A DNA stretch of 64,000 bases from Megaustenia siamemsis (GCA_032433765.1 JAVIAB010000160.1:31168121-31232120); one strand, 5' to 3'. Shown: positions 32,953 to 44,815, counted from the stretch's first letter. Program-made: numbers and translations. The notes: generated by a model not told the origin, from the sequence alone.

Positions 32953-33361
32953 AACCTTCAAGTTTGTGCTACAGAAATACATTCTTCTTGATGATACATG
33001 GTTGTAAAGTTCAGTTGTTGTATAATCCCAGTCACTGGTCACATCTTTTTACGGCAGGACATTTTCTTTGTGTCCTCATTTAAAAAAAAAAATTATTTAT
33101 TTTCAACGAGGGAGTCAACAGATGTTTTGGGATGTCTTTATGAGACAAGCATACATGTCTTGTCCATTATAATTGAGCTTTTTTGCAGCAATATGCTTCA
33201 TGTCTTGCTTATGTACAACAAATTGTCATGTAATATGAAACATGTAGACACGAGGCTCTCAAATTAATGGAAAAGCTGATTCCCTTTATCTTTCTAATTT
33301 AATGTGGACAATCTTTCAGATTGAGCTGTTTGTGGAGACTGTGTTGTCATCATAACCAGTT

Positions 33362-33957
33362 TTCATCATCATCAAGTACCGGGCCTAGTGGCGTAGGTGA
33401 TCATGTCTCTCCACAACTTTCTCGACAGTTCTTTATCATTTCTGTTGTTGACCTTCTGCCAAGCCATTCTCTTAAGCTGTCTAGTATTTTCTCTCTTTGT
33501 TTCCCTCTATCCCTTGGACCCTCGATTTTGCCAGTTGTATATTTCAATATATTCCAGTTGTTCTCTTCTCATTACATGGTCAAAAGATGATGATTGTTTC
33601 TTCCCAATATTGGAAATTAGCTCTCTTTTTGCTTTGATCTCTCTCAGAACATCTTTCACACATTTCTCTCTCAGAACATCTTTCACGCATTTCTACAGAC
33701 TCCAGTGATTTTCTTGTCTGTTGTCCTATTGTCCATGATTCACATCCATATGTTAAGACTGGCTCTACATAACATCTAAGAACTCTTTTTCTTGTTTCTA
33801 TTGTCAAAAATGGATTGCATAGTATCTTCCTCATTTTTTGGAATGCTGCTTTTGCCTGAGCCATTCTGCATCTCACCTCTTGTGTACATCTTCCGTCTGA
33901 GGTTAACAAAGTTCCCAAATATTTAAATTCATTAACCAATTTTACTGTTATGTAAAT
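33362..33957 (-). mobile_element. LINE-C fragment, RT thumb to 3' end
   Basis: The - strand encodes VNEFKYLGTLLTSDGRC, AKAAFQKMRKILCNPFL, YVEPVLTYGCESWTIGQQ, then a broken stretch to the LINE-C tail with AAGTACCGG at the left edge. It is the longest LINE-C copy in the window. Confidence 0.82.
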
Positions 33958-33959
33958 GA

Positions 33960-34400
33960 AATTGCAAAGATAGGTTGAGGCTGTCAACCAGCATGGGACG
34001 CTTGTTTTTTACTTTTGTCAACAAACGCCAGCTGTATGTGTGTGCATATATATATATTCCCGAAGTTCAGAGGAACAAACTATTTCATCTCCCAAACAAA
34101 GAAAGGTAGCTTTAGTCCCCATCTTAGCAGTTTCAGCATACGCCAAAAGACATAAGGTGTAACCGCACAGAAAGTTAACACAACTGCCTGTTCTGTCATA
34201 CAATATCATCACTCATTGTAAACAATCGGAATATTGACATAGTTTTTTTTTTAATATATAAATATTCTCATTGATGATAGCAAACCACATCTATTGTGCA
34301 AACTGTACAGAACCTATCCATTTTGGTTGAAAATAACTCATTTACTATTGTAATTGTGCTGAACTTGTTTTTCTTGCACATAAACAGTTCCTAATTAATT
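33960..34400. other. Intron sequence before stathmin exon 2
   Basis: AT-rich, with a short (TA)n near 34050. It ends in the acceptor AATTCCAG at 34397-34404. Confidence 0.6.
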
Positions 34401-34404
34401 CCAG

Positions 34405-34577
34405 AAAACCAGAAGCCAAAACCTGGAGGTATCACCTTTGATGTGATTCTCAAGCCAGCATCAGCAGAGAGTATAAGATCACCACCACTGCAATTGTCTC
34501 CAAATGGTGTCAAAAAGAGGGAACTGTCACAAGAACAAATTGAAAATAAGCTGAAAAGAGCAGAGGAACGTAGAAGT
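34405..34577 (+). CDS. Stathmin, coding exon 2 (N-terminal regulatory region)
   Basis: It completes a Glu codon with the first exon and encodes 57 residues, NQKPKPGGITFDVILKPAS, then SIRSPPLQLSPNGVKK, RELSQEQIENKLKRAEERRS, up to the donor AGT|GTAAGT at 34578. It matches the stathmin start: FDVILKP corresponds to FEVILKP, and the segment up to AEERR is the family signature. Two Ser-Pro sites (S29, S35 in the MAA form) lie where the proline-directed phosphorylation sites of vertebrate stathmin lie. The Ser next to AEERR resembles the PKA site region. The vertebrate Ser16 site has no equivalent. The exon ends in phase 0. Confidence 0.95.
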
Positions 34578-34739
34578 GTAAGTTTCAATTTTAGAAGTTG
34601 ATATTTTGATAACAGAAAAGACAACATATTTTGCTTTTAGACAGTTGAATATTTCGCAGTCGTGGGATTGGTGCCATGTTGCTATAAACATGCATATGTG
34701 TTGCCAATCTTGGATGTGTAAGACCTGAATCTTTTTCCT

Positions 34740-35150
34740 GTTATTGTTACCAGGGGGTCAAGATACCCACCAGCACCTGGGCTAAGAGCAGTCAGTTGCT
34801 CATGGTGACTGCTTTCATTAAGATCGTGCAACAGCAGAACTGATCAATACCATACTTCACTTCCCTGTGGTACTTCTGAAGACAGACCAACTATCTGAAC
34901 AAGCAAGTGGTTTTGAGATAAATATATGGTAATGAAGAAAAAAAACCCAGTAATGAGGTCGGATGTGTGGGACCAAAAGGCACCAATGTCGCAGTTTATG
35001 CTGCAAATACAACATATCTACACATATTTGACATCCTTCTAAGAGCATATGATAAAGTGGAGTAGTCACATGAATGGAAAGAAGAAAGGAAACATCAATT
35101 CCAGCAACCAACAAAGTGTTCATCCTGATCATCCATAGTGTGTTCTATTG
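34740..35150 (+). repeat. Copy of an old unclassified dispersed repeat
   Basis: It shares several ordered words with 39120-39390 and 56770-57080: an AGCAGTCAG start, a segment with CAAGCAAG, a CAACA.ATCTACA segment, and GATAAAG.G.AGTA..CACATG. Identity is low, and no protein motif is readable. Strand is arbitrary. Confidence 0.4.
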
Positions 35151-35549
35151 AGCGCGTGCAATTCTACACACTTAATTCTGTACTACTGCAGTCTGTACTG
35201 GAATTAGCGTGGACGTGCATGAAGATATGCTGCCTGTGGCGGCCATTGTATAGTTTAATGTTACACGTTCAATAAGTAATAATTTGAACAGGCCTAGGCA
35301 GTGTGATTTGTTGGTAACTGGTCTTTAACCCTTCAGCGCTGGAGTTCCTGTGGATTTTCTGTCAGCCAGGACAAATCTTGAGCAAGGGAAAATTTTTTCT
35401 AAAGGTCCAGGACCATAAGTGAAAGCCAAATGGGATCACTATGCTTCCATGATGTTTTTTACTCACAAGAAAATTGGTGCAATTTGCATCTTTGTTTAGT
35501 ACAATTCTTGTAATTTCTTACCTGGCATATACCCTAGAAAGAATAGTGA

Positions 35550-35780
35550 CACTGTGACCTTCCAGGCATGTCGTAAGAGGCGACTAAGGAGGTTGATCGA
35601 TGGCTTGACAAGCTGTCATTGTAAAAAGTATTGTTATGGAAACAGCGCCATATATTTTAGAGCAGTGATCTCTGCAATATGTGCCACTTTAGCACGCAGA
35701 GTTTCTGTTTTTGAGATTGTGGTTCTGCCCTATGTGCCGTCTTCGGCTCAAAAGGACAATAGATAGATAGATAGATATAC
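35550..35780 (+). repeat. Unclassified repeat ending in a GATA run
   Basis: The right end, CTTCGGCTCAAAAGGACAATAGATAGATAG, resembles the LINE-D 3' tail (GGCTCGAAAGGTCAATAGATAG) but not its coding part. It may be the tail of a related LINE or a SINE that borrowed it. Confidence 0.4.
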
Positions 35781-36299
35781 CCTAGATTACGAAACACTTA
35801 AATGCAGCATTAGGTTAGATTAGAGCTCTAAAAATAGTAATTTCTTTGAATTTTTTATTCACCTGTGTGTTTACACAAGGAGAGACACTCCAGATCCTGG
35901 ATCTGGCTGACTAATGACATGACATTTGACCGCATAGGCTGGACCTGTTGAATTGTCTGTTCATACGGCTGTAGACGTTCTTTGGCGATCCTTCTGAATT
36001 AATTGTAATCCGTAATCACCTTGCCGTGTTGTCTGATGTAACACCCCGTGATCGCTGTGGTTTCTGTCGTACTTCGCGCTGTATCTTGTGGTTACCGCTC
36101 TGATCCGGGTTAGTTCGTCGCCAGTCAAGGATACTGCTGGACTGATTCGATGACTCAACAACTGTTTGATAATATAATGCTCAACCTTTATTTCATTCAC
36201 AGTCCATGCCCTCGATTTTCTCAAGGGAACATATTGACACTGACTTCTACAAATCGAAATTTGTGAGCTTATTACACACCATGCACTGCAAATACTTTC

Positions 36300-36960
36300 G
36301 TACATGTTCCAGATAAAATATAAAAGTTCAGCTAGCCACAGGACACCCGCCGGAATTGAGTGGCGAATTCCCCTGTGCCACACTTCAATGGACAATTTCT
36401 CTCTCGTCCCTTGTGAATTTTAAAAGTTCAATCAATGACACACACGTGGCTGACTTGCCTAGTGAACTCAAAGAAATATCCATGTATATCAAAGAAACGC
36501 TCTTGCTCTCACCTTCCTTGTAGTTTACAAAGTTCAGATCTTAACACACATCTGACTGACTTGAGTGGTGAGCTCAATGGATAATATATCAAAGAAACGC
36601 TCTTCCTCTCACACTCCTAGTAGTTTTAAAAGTTCAGTTAATAACACGCATTTGGCTGACTTGAGTAGTGAGCCCACTGTATAAATATAACAATGCCACA
36701 CTCTGGATCTAGCATCTCTCGTACTAGCTAAAGTTCAGCTAATACTCACACACTTAGCTGAAGTGAGTAGTGATCTCACTGTTGAACATATCACTGAAAC
36801 GCTCTGGATCTAGCATTTCTTGTACGTGCAAAAGCGCAGCCAATAATAACACTTAGCTGATGTGAGTAGTGATCTCTCTTCAAACATATCAATGAAACGC
36901 TCTGGATCTAGCATTTCTCGTACTTGCAAAAGTTTAGTTAACTATCAACACACTCGCCTG
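36300..36960. repeat. Degenerate tandem array, period about 100 bp, 5-6 units
   Basis: The word ACGCTCT or CACTCTGG recurs at about 36499, 36599, 36699, 36801 and 36899. Each is preceded by TGACTTGAGTAGTGA-like and TATCAAAGAAACG-like words, and followed by TAGCATTTCT in the later units. Units are diverged from one another by substitutions and small indels, so the array is old. It is non-coding on both strands. Confidence 0.75.
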
Positions 36961-37460
36961 ACAGAGTTGCTGTTGACGTCTCCCTCGTTGGAAGTCACTG
37001 CTTCATTCACACTGCTTGCCACCAGTTCCTTTGACAACTGTAGTCGCGGTGACACTGCTTGTATTTCGTGCGCTTCTGGTAGCTATTTCACTGGACTGTC
37101 AACCGTAATAACTGCTGTTTCGTTACACTTACTACTGCCACACCAATTTATGACTCGTTCCTATGAAGACGGGAAGGCCAACTGTCCTAACCGTCCGACA
37201 ACCTTCTCGACCAAAACTCTGTCTACCCTTGCGCACTAACTGACAACTCACTAGTCACATGTGCACTCCCTTAATTTCACGAGATTTTCTCAGCTCCCCT
37301 GACTGACTCGTGTTCACTATCTACACTCTCTGCACGTGCTTCCTTTCTTCTCCTTCCTAACTATTTCTCTATCACTCTCCTTATTTTCCACCACTACTTC
37401 CCCTTCTGTGCCTATCCTCCTCATTTATAATATGCGAATCTCACTCCCCCCCCCCTCCTT
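36961..37460. other. Pyrimidine-rich non-coding stretch
   Basis: It is rich in C and T on the + strand, with many CTCAC and CTGACT words continuing the composition of the array to its left. No protein or element motif was recognised. Confidence 0.5.
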
Positions 37461-37464
37461 ACAT

Positions 37465-37465
37465 T

Positions 37466-37529
<64 letters not shown>
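37465..37529. repeat. (TC)n microsatellite
   Basis: About 32 uninterrupted TC units. The open frames on both strands through it are Ser-Leu or Glu-Arg repeats and are not genes. Confidence 0.95.
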
Positions 37530-37532
<3 letters not shown>

Positions 37533-38177
37533 TCTTCCCTCATCTATCTTCTTTCTTTTCCCCCTACTACACGGCCGCTGTAAGTCCGCCAGTATATTCG
37601 ACCACCTGATAACGTTATTCACTGAGTTTCCTTAGAAAGGGTTGTTTGATGTCAAGTAACTAAATCAGAGGAATTTCCCTGGTCCAAAAAAAAATCTTGA
37701 AAATTGGCAATTTTTTCTCCACATTTTACAATATTGTATCTCGTACAATGAAATAAAAGTCCAACCAAAGGAAACAAATCCAATACTCAGGGGTCACTAG
37801 TAAATAAGGTAGGGAGATATGTTTGGCCGTGGCAAACTGTCAAATTTAAAAGAATTTGTATTTTGATGCTGTAATTTTAACTTTGTTGTCGTAATCTAGG
37901 GTTAACAGGACACAACTTTGCACAGATGGGTTATTGATCATGTTTTAGTGCATAAATCTCTCCTTTAATAAACATCTACTGTTGAATTATGTAAGATCTG
38001 ATGTTGTGTACATACCATCGGAACTTGCCTCCTGTCATGATACTTTATGATAAGCAGCATTAGTAATGAGATCTGACTGTACCTGTTTTCCCCATACAGG
38101 TTTTGTGTGATCTATTATCACAATCAAGTTGTTACTTTACAATTTACATATTTTCTTCTCTCTTTTACCAGCTTTGC

Positions 38178-38519
38178 GGTTGGCTTACCACGGCAACAGC
38201 CGGGGTTCGTAATCCTGGCGAGGACACCTGGGTTTTACTAATTCCCTAAAAATTAGTAGGAGCCGCGATAGCTCAGTGGTTAGTGAACTGGACTACTACG
38301 GACAAGGGGTAGGGTTTGATCCCAACCGACGGCTCCGGGTTCACCCAGCCTTAAATGGGTACCGGATTTTTTCTGGGAAAGTAAAAGCAGCACGGGCGTA
38401 ATACCGACCACATTACCCCAAAAATCATGTGCTGAAGGTCTGTAAAATATAGGGTCACTAACACCATATTTCCCTATACGCCACTTGGCGTGACGGGGGG
38501 TACTTTACTTTTTTTTTTA
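38178..38519 (+). mobile_element. Composite SINE2-SINE1 insertion with one target duplication
   Basis: A 16-bp direct repeat, CTTTTACCAGCTTTGC, flanks the unit at 38162-38177 and 38520-38535. The left part (38178 to about 38261) is SINE2 sequence starting inside its tRNA-like head, with GGGGTTCGTAATCC as B-box region. The right part is a whole SINE1. No target duplication separates them, so they were inserted together. The right end is 68 bp upstream of the stathmin exon at 38588. Confidence 0.85.
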
Positions 38520-38587
38520 CTTTTACCAGCTTTGCTATAGCTAGTCAAATTCAAACTGTAGACACTTTCAAACTATATTAATTTCAG

Positions 38588-38779
38588 TTGATTGAACAAG
38601 AAAGGATGGAACAACTTGCTAAGGAAAGACAGAAAGCAATGGAAGTTGTAACTAAGGCACAGAGTGAGAGTGATCAGTTCAGTAAGAAAACTCAGGAGAA
38701 ACTCAGAAGGTCAATGGAGATCCGTAGAGAAAACCGTGAGACTCAGATCAAAGCCCTTCAGGAGCGACTCCGAGAACAC
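38588..38779 (+). CDS. Stathmin, coding exon 3 (main tubulin-binding helix)
   Basis: Sixty-four codons in phase 0-0 encode LIEQERMEQLAKERQKAME, then SESDQFSKKTQEKLRRSME and ENRETQIKALQERLREH. The acceptor is TTTCAG at 38582-38587 and the donor CAC|GTATGT at 38780. This is the long charged helix of stathmin that lies along tubulin heterodimers. By family comparison it spans the whole two-repeat tubulin-binding region of vertebrate stathmin (QLAEKREHEKEV through KENREAQMAAKLERLREK). In vertebrates a short C-terminal tail follows directly. Here two extra modules come first. The helix shows no Pro or Gly, as expected for a continuous helix. Confidence 0.96.
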
Positions 38780-38789
38780 GTATGTAAAA

Positions 38790-39115
38790 ATTATGTTTGA
38801 TGTTATATTTGTAAACGGCATTTACCTGTTTTATGTTGCATTATTTAATGGCTTGTTTTTTTACACTGAACACTGTTTTTTTTGTGTGCGTGTTATTTAT
38901 AGTTGTCATGCAATTTTATTATTTTGATAGCTATTGGGCAAAATGAGGGTTACCAGCAATAATTCCATAGGCTACTTTGAACAGACAGCTTTGCATACAT
39001 AAACCTTAGTGAGTGAAGGAAGTAGTGGATATAATTTATTTACAGTGGAATTGTGTTTTCGTAGTATTTGACATGTTTCGACCCTGGAACTCTGAAGAGC
39101 ACTTGATCTGAAAGA
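38790..39115. other. Intron sequence, nothing recognised
   Basis: T-rich intron start. No repeat was recognised. Confidence 0.5.
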
Positions 39116-39119
39116 GGTC

Positions 39120-39390
39120 AGTAACTCATTGCTTGCTCAGTGATCTGTAATTTATCAAGATCCTGGACCAGGCCATAGCAGCCCAGGTAAGTCTAACCAA
39201 GCAAGTAGGAAACAGAGGAAGGCAAACCCAGTCTAAAAAAAAAATTTTATGTGATAAAGTTGGATACATTCGGGCTGAAAATTTATGTATCATTGTGTGC
39301 CTAGAGTACAACAGACAAACAAACATAATACCTTAAGGACAGATGATAAAGAGTAGTAATCACATGCTAACACAACAAAAGATGGTTGCT
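39120..39390 (+). repeat. Copy of an old unclassified dispersed repeat
   Basis: It shares ordered words with 34740-35150 and 56770-57080, including CTAACCAAGCAAGTAGGAA and GATAAAGAGTAGTAATCACATG. No protein motif is visible. Confidence 0.4.
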
Positions 39391-39649
39391 ATTCTAACAA
39401 GAGAAAAAATACTAACGATAATAATTTAATATACCGCCGTTCATTGTTCTGTAATGTTCCACCGTAGACATGTTCATTTAGGTTAAGAGAAAAGTTTTAA
39501 ACAAGTCTCATCGCTCACATCCATTGTCGGTAAAAAGTCCGAGTTACCTACATATTTAAACATGGTTATGTGAAAAGTACGGGTTGCAGCGAGATTTTAG
39601 AATAACATCTGTAATAATTATGTAGGACAACATCTACTTTAGTTTTTCA

Positions 39650-39730
39650 TGTTACTTGTTCGTGTTAGTCTTGATCTGCCTCTTTTACCTTGTAGCATGC
39701 CCCAAAAACCTCATTTGTCTTGTTTGAACA
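39650..39730 (-). mobile_element. LINE-B scrap
   Basis: The - strand of GTTAGTCTTGATCTGCCTC and CCTCATTTGTCTTGTT corresponds to the RPRLTW and QMRFLGH segments of LINE-B, with an internal deletion. Confidence 0.6.
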
Positions 39731-41990
39731 GTTCAAAATAAATTTTCCCTGTAAAAATAGCTGTTTAAATCTATATTCATTATAAATTATTACCAATTTA
39801 TTTTATATGCTATAAAAGAGAATATTTAAAAGAATGACATAAAAATGTCAAATTAATATAATTAAATAAATTCCCTTTTAAGTGCTTGCAGAAGATATAT
39901 TTTAAAAAATGTTTAGGAACTATATTTTTTCGAGGTGTTATGATGATCATTGTTCCCAAGTTTGGTGACAAGACCCCATGTGTAAAAGTTATACTTGAGT
40001 TGTCTTTTATGTCTACTTAGATGTTTACTGTTTCACTTGTCTTATTAGTTTGATAATAAACTCTTTATTGAGTTAACATTATATTATGTGTTTATTTGTA
40101 CAGCTCATTCCAGTTTAAATTCAAAATGGGATTTCTTCTGCTGAAGTTTCAGAAGTGGTCTAGATAATCTTACTAGTGTTTCTTTTTTTAACTTAAAAGT
40201 TTTTGTTGTTTCCTGTATGGTTTAACAGTAATACCCATGGATTCTTTTAAATTGCTTTTTAAAAATATTTTTTGAGCCAAATTTGTGTTACTGTGGCTTG
40301 TGTCATCTTCAAAAACTTTTCACTTTTCTTACCTCTCCTATACAAATTGACTACATCATCACATAAAATTGTATTATTTTTCTACATATTCACCTATAGA
40401 TTCGCATAATGTGTGATACCAACTAGTCCTTCTCTATTTCTTTGTCTTTAAATATTTATGTAAATAATTGAGTATGAGCATTAGCCGATTCATCTTTAGC
40501 ACCTAGAGCTGAATGGACCTTTATGCCACTAGAGTAAAGTTGTTCAGTTTCTGGTGCCATGTAAGTTTTGATATAATGTTCAATTATCATACATATATAC
40601 ATTTCATTCTTTGCAATTAACAATAAATAACATTCTGTAAGCCTTTATTTGTTATCTGTACATATATACTTTACCCTGTATAGCTGAGACGACAGCCAGT
40701 TAATGTATATTTTATGTTGTTTTATACATATCTTTGAGCACGTTTCTAAGTTTAAAAAGTCAAATCCCATTAGCTCTTGAACTTTGGAGTTATTTTGTTA
40801 TTCAACAGAATTGGGATTTTATGATGTGAGGTACCCAATATCAAGTTCAAACTTCTGTACACTGTTTCTTCCTAATTAAAAAAAACTGTTTTGGTATAAA
40901 TGAAAGTGAAGAGAGAATGGTAGGCAACATAAAAATATAGTTGTTAAAATATTAGATGCATTCTTTATGCAGTAGAAGAGTTAGAACATTTTTTGTTTCA
41001 AACACAATTTTAAAAAGTAAAACTCACAAAAGTATTCCAGGTAATGTAATATTCTCAAATGCAATAATTGTGTATATATATAAATATATATATATATATT
41101 TTTTTTTCCCCCTTCAAAAAAGTATATATTCATATATATCTTGATAGTTAAGTATACAATTAAGAATTTGACATTTTATGTTACAATCCACATTTATCTT
41201 TTCTTGTAGAAAAATAATGAATAAATATGGTATCCTGTCATATACTTTAACAAACCTTCACTCTATAGGGAGTGCAGACTAAAAAAAATATCTATTTATA
41301 AATATGTATATCAGTACAATAAAGGGAAGTTGTTAACCAGTTCTGTCTGGCACAAAGCCACGATTATACTTATTGTCTTTATTATAATTACACCAGAGAA
41401 TTGAAAGGTGAGGGGTATAATTCCTGAGATGTTGAAATAACAATCTAGCTCTTCTGAAACAACTTTATCATAGTCTTGCTCTTTATTTAAATAACTGTTT
41501 ACCTGACATCACAGTTGCTCCACAACTACCTTCAATAAATGTTATAGGAGTAAGCAAAAAAATTCTAAACTTACCCATTAATAAATGAGATGTGTTTATT
41601 GAAGCCACAATTAGTTTATTACAGACTGAGGAATTTCTGACATTTTAAATCTGATACGCAAAGTAAACCAGTTTTTTTCCTCAAAATTATGGGATTATTT
41701 TTATCAAAATTTCACACTGTAATAAACTAGAACAAAAAAGTGTTCCTCCAGAGTTGAAGAGTTAAATTACAATACTGCTATTTTCTCTTAAACGTTTCAT
41801 TGTATTTGTATACGTGTTATGCAAATAAATAGATGTAGATTTATCTGTATGTGGATTTTTAATTACATATTTTTAGTTCACATTTTTTTTTCAGCACATT
41901 TTATTATTATTTGTTTGACATAATTTGGTAGAAATTACATTTTTTGTTTTGTTGTTTCTAATATCGCTTTAATTTTTAAAATAGATGTAG
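39731..41990. other. Large AT-rich intron, nothing recognised
   Basis: It includes a (TA)n stretch at about 41075-41098 and many A/T runs. No coding or mobile-element signal is visible. Confidence 0.6.
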
Positions 41991-42070
41991 CTACATTATT
42001 GCTTTATTTCATTTGGTTTTCTTTTCCTCCTATGATCTATTTTTTAACCTACAACAAAATCCACTCTGAG

Positions 42071-42226
42071 AAGTCCTTAAAAGTACAGGAAGTGCAAAAA
42101 TCTGGAGAGGAGATGGTGAAGTCATTTGAGGAAAAATCAGAGCAGAAACTGTCTCAGAAAATGGAAACTTATGAAGTAAATCGCCAAAATCATTTGAAGG
42201 GTTTACTTACCAAGTTGCAAGAGCAT
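42071..42226 (+). CDS. Stathmin, coding exon 4 (extra helix module 1)
   Basis: Fifty-two codons in phase 0-0 encode KSLKVQEVQKSGEEM, KSFEEKSEQKLSQKMETYE and NRQNHLKGLLTKLQEH, ending at the donor CAT|GTAAGT at 42227. The module repeats the second half of exon 3: EKL..SME..REN...IKALQERLREH aligns with QKLSQKMETYEVNRQNHLKGLLTKLQEH. The acceptor I prefer is CTCTGAG at 42064-42070, with a pyrimidine-rich tract further upstream; its exact position is less certain than the others. Because both ends are phase 0, skipping it keeps the frame. It adds a further tubulin-binding-type repeat to the protein. Confidence 0.92.
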
Positions 42227-42758
42227 GTAAGTGCATTCATCAAATAATCGATTTAACACACTAATTGGGGATAAATATCAGAAACATATACCTTAAGTTA
42301 AACCAATATCTAAGTTGAGGTGTTTGATTTTCATATAAATGTCAGCTTTAAAACCAGAGATATATAATTCAAGTTATTCTTTTTGCTGTAGCAAGACATC
42401 ATTGGTAACCAAAGTTCTTTGGTCACCACAATTTGTTTTATTATAAAAATAGCATTTTAGCTCTGACTTTTTAGTTGCTGCTTGGGAAGTGGAGGTACAT
42501 TACATTCCCCTCATTATTTCTTAAAATATATATTTTACAAGAGTGGTTTCTTTATGTGTTACACCACAATAAATAAGCTTTGTTAATTTTTGTATTTGTG
42601 TGATATAGCTCTTATTAAAAAACAAAAAAAAAAAAAATTTCAAGGCTTGGCAAATCTGTAATTTGAAGTGCTTGAGTTTTAACCAAATATAATATTAACA
42701 ATGAAGCCAAACTTTATTTAAAATGAGATAAAATCAGGTTACTGTAAAATTTTTTTTT

Positions 42759-42773
42759 GGGGGGGGGGGGGGG
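42759..42773. repeat. Run of 15 G
   Basis: It is preceded by eight T and lies directly left of the 276-bp tandem duplication. Confidence 0.95.
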
Positions 42774-42776
42774 AGA

Positions 42777-43329
42777 GAGAAGAAGAGAGACTAAAATATA
42801 AGTGATAAACAGTTGTGTGGTAGGTGATGAAGAACAATTGTCAACATTGATTGAACAACAAATAAAGTAAAGAAAAAAAATTATGAGCACACATTAAGTT
42901 GCAATGTAAGTAGTGCATACATCAAATAATTGATTTAACTAATTGGTATACATATCAGAATCTTATATTTTAATACCTTAAGTTAAAACAATAATATCTA
43001 AGTTGAGATCTTTGATGTTATAAAATTTGCATGTTTTTTTTTGCTATTGATAGAGAAGAAGAGAGACTAAAATATAAGTGATAAACAGTTGTGTGGTAGG
43101 TGATGAAGAACAATTGTCAACATTGATTGAACAACAAATAAAGTAAAGAAAAAAAATTATGAGCACACATTAAGTTGCAATGTAAGTAGTGCATACATCA
43201 AATAATTGATTTAACTAATTGGTAATAAATATCAGAATCTTATATTTTAATACCTTAAGTTAAAACAATAATATCTAAGTTGAGATCTTTGATGTTATAA
43301 AATTTGCATGTTTTTTTTGCTATTGATAT
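42777..43329. repeat. 276-bp tandem duplication in stathmin intron
   Basis: The segment starting AGAAGAGAGACTAAAATATA occurs at 42781 and 43057, a constant 276-bp offset, with only a few small differences. In both copies the right half (from about 42905 and 43181) resembles the start of this same intron just after the exon 4 donor (42227 to about 42345), including GTAAGT, CATCAAATAAT.GATTTAAC and TACCTTAAGTTAAA. So three copies of the donor-side intron sequence exist. Confidence 0.9.
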
Positions 43330-44690
43330 TTGTTGTTGCTTTATATCAGGGTGTGCATATCTTGTTACACAGCAGTGTATCTGTATGACCCGATTTGCAA
43401 TATTTCCACTGTATAATACAAAGATATGCGCTTCTGAACATTGGTATAATTTATATAGTATTTTATATATATAATCAATTGTAGTAGAGTACATGTAAAA
43501 CTGGCTGTCTCTGATTAACAAAATGCCAATGATAATTGCAGAATTGCTTTGACCGTTAAAGGTCTTTATCAAAGATCAGTACAAATTTCAGTGGTTAAAA
43601 GGTAACAGTAAATAAATTTGATAAAGTAAATATATGGTTATAAATCAGGAATAGAACAATTATAGTGCATAAGGAGGCATTAAGATAAGTGAAGCATCTT
43701 AGCGCCTTTGCCATTTCTGCAGATATCTCTCGTAGCTTTCTAAGTGAGTGAGCATTTCTGGTCTCTGGTTGACTTAATTTTGCCATATCAGGCAGATATC
43801 TCCTTCAGATGTTTGAGCTGTTGGTTCCATCTGAGGTTGCCAGGGCCTTGGCCCCACTAGGGGCGGGGCTCGGGCTAACATCCTCTCGTCGTTACCTGAT
43901 CTCTCTCCAAGTGGTCTCTGCTAAGTGTCCGTGTTCTTCCCAGTTTGGGTTTATAAGTATCACTCTAAATTTCTGGTTTTTGCTTTGTCTGTCCATTTTC
44001 CTATGCTTTTTTTTTTTTTTTTTTTTTGCGGACCAAATGCCTGGTGATGTAGCGTCTGTCTGTTCATCTTAACCCATATCTATAATTCATACCCCCACAC
44101 GTGACCGTGACCATCTGATCTGCCTTTATTTATTTTTAACCATTCTTGTCTGGTCTCTCAGCAACCATCTAATACATTGCTCTGACTTTGACTATAATAA
44201 TGTCCCAGTCCCCGTCTATAATGGTACCAATCTTTGGAACAATTACACTTTGGAAGAACATTGAAAACAGTGATTGAAGCAGTTAAGTAAGGACAGCCAG
44301 AAGAAACATTAACATCTATGTGCACGACATAGTTTTTTTGTTGTCATTTTTCTTGATTTTGTTAGACACAGAGCACACACTTTTTGTGTTCACAATGTGC
44401 TCTTTTTTCAACATTTCTATATGAAAAAAAAATATCTTCACTTATTGTTGGTTTTTTAAAAATTAAAATCACACTATTATGACACTTTCATTTTTTAAAT
44501 ATAATGGTGCGTGTGTTCAAAAAGGTTTCAAAAAGACAAAATCATATATTTATATTATGTCTTGACTCATTTGCAAGGCTGGAACAATATTTTGCGTGTA
44601 CTATTTTATTGAATGCATTTAAAATATCAGGTAAATAAGTTAAATGTTAAACATTGTCCGCTGGTTTTAATGTGTCATTATTCTATTCTG
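43330..44690. other. Intron sequence with a GC-rich island near 43825-43965
   Basis: Most is AT-rich. The short island with GGCCCCACTAGGGGCGGGGC and the pyrimidine-rich stretch to 44000 stand out in composition and look like part of a repeat, but I could not assign it. A 21-23-base T run lies near 44008. Confidence 0.45.
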
Positions 44691-44749
44691 TTATCTTGAA
44701 TCTTCGCCTATGCCTCTGATTAGTTCACTTTGAACAGCTTTGGCAGGAG

Positions 44750-44815
44750 CTGTGACATTTTTGCTTAAATGGATGTGGGAATTCCCAACTGCGGTGAGAC
44801 TGATTCCACGAATAG
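44750..44815 (+). mobile_element. LINE-C 3' tail scrap
   Basis: GGTGAGACTGATTCCACGAATA matches the end of the LINE-C copy at 2218-2236 (AGTGAGACTGATTCCATGAATA). Only the tail is present. Confidence 0.45.

Noticed and set aside
37336..37635. Open frames rich in Leu-Ser (+) and Glu-Arg (-)
   Set aside because: They are produced by the (TC)n microsatellite.
42001..42247. The full 82-codon open frame around stathmin exon 4 as the coding unit
   Set aside because: Its first part (LYFIWFSFPPMIYFL) is the pyrimidine-rich intron end and its last codons run past the GTAAGT donor. Only 42071-42226 fits the splice signals and homology.
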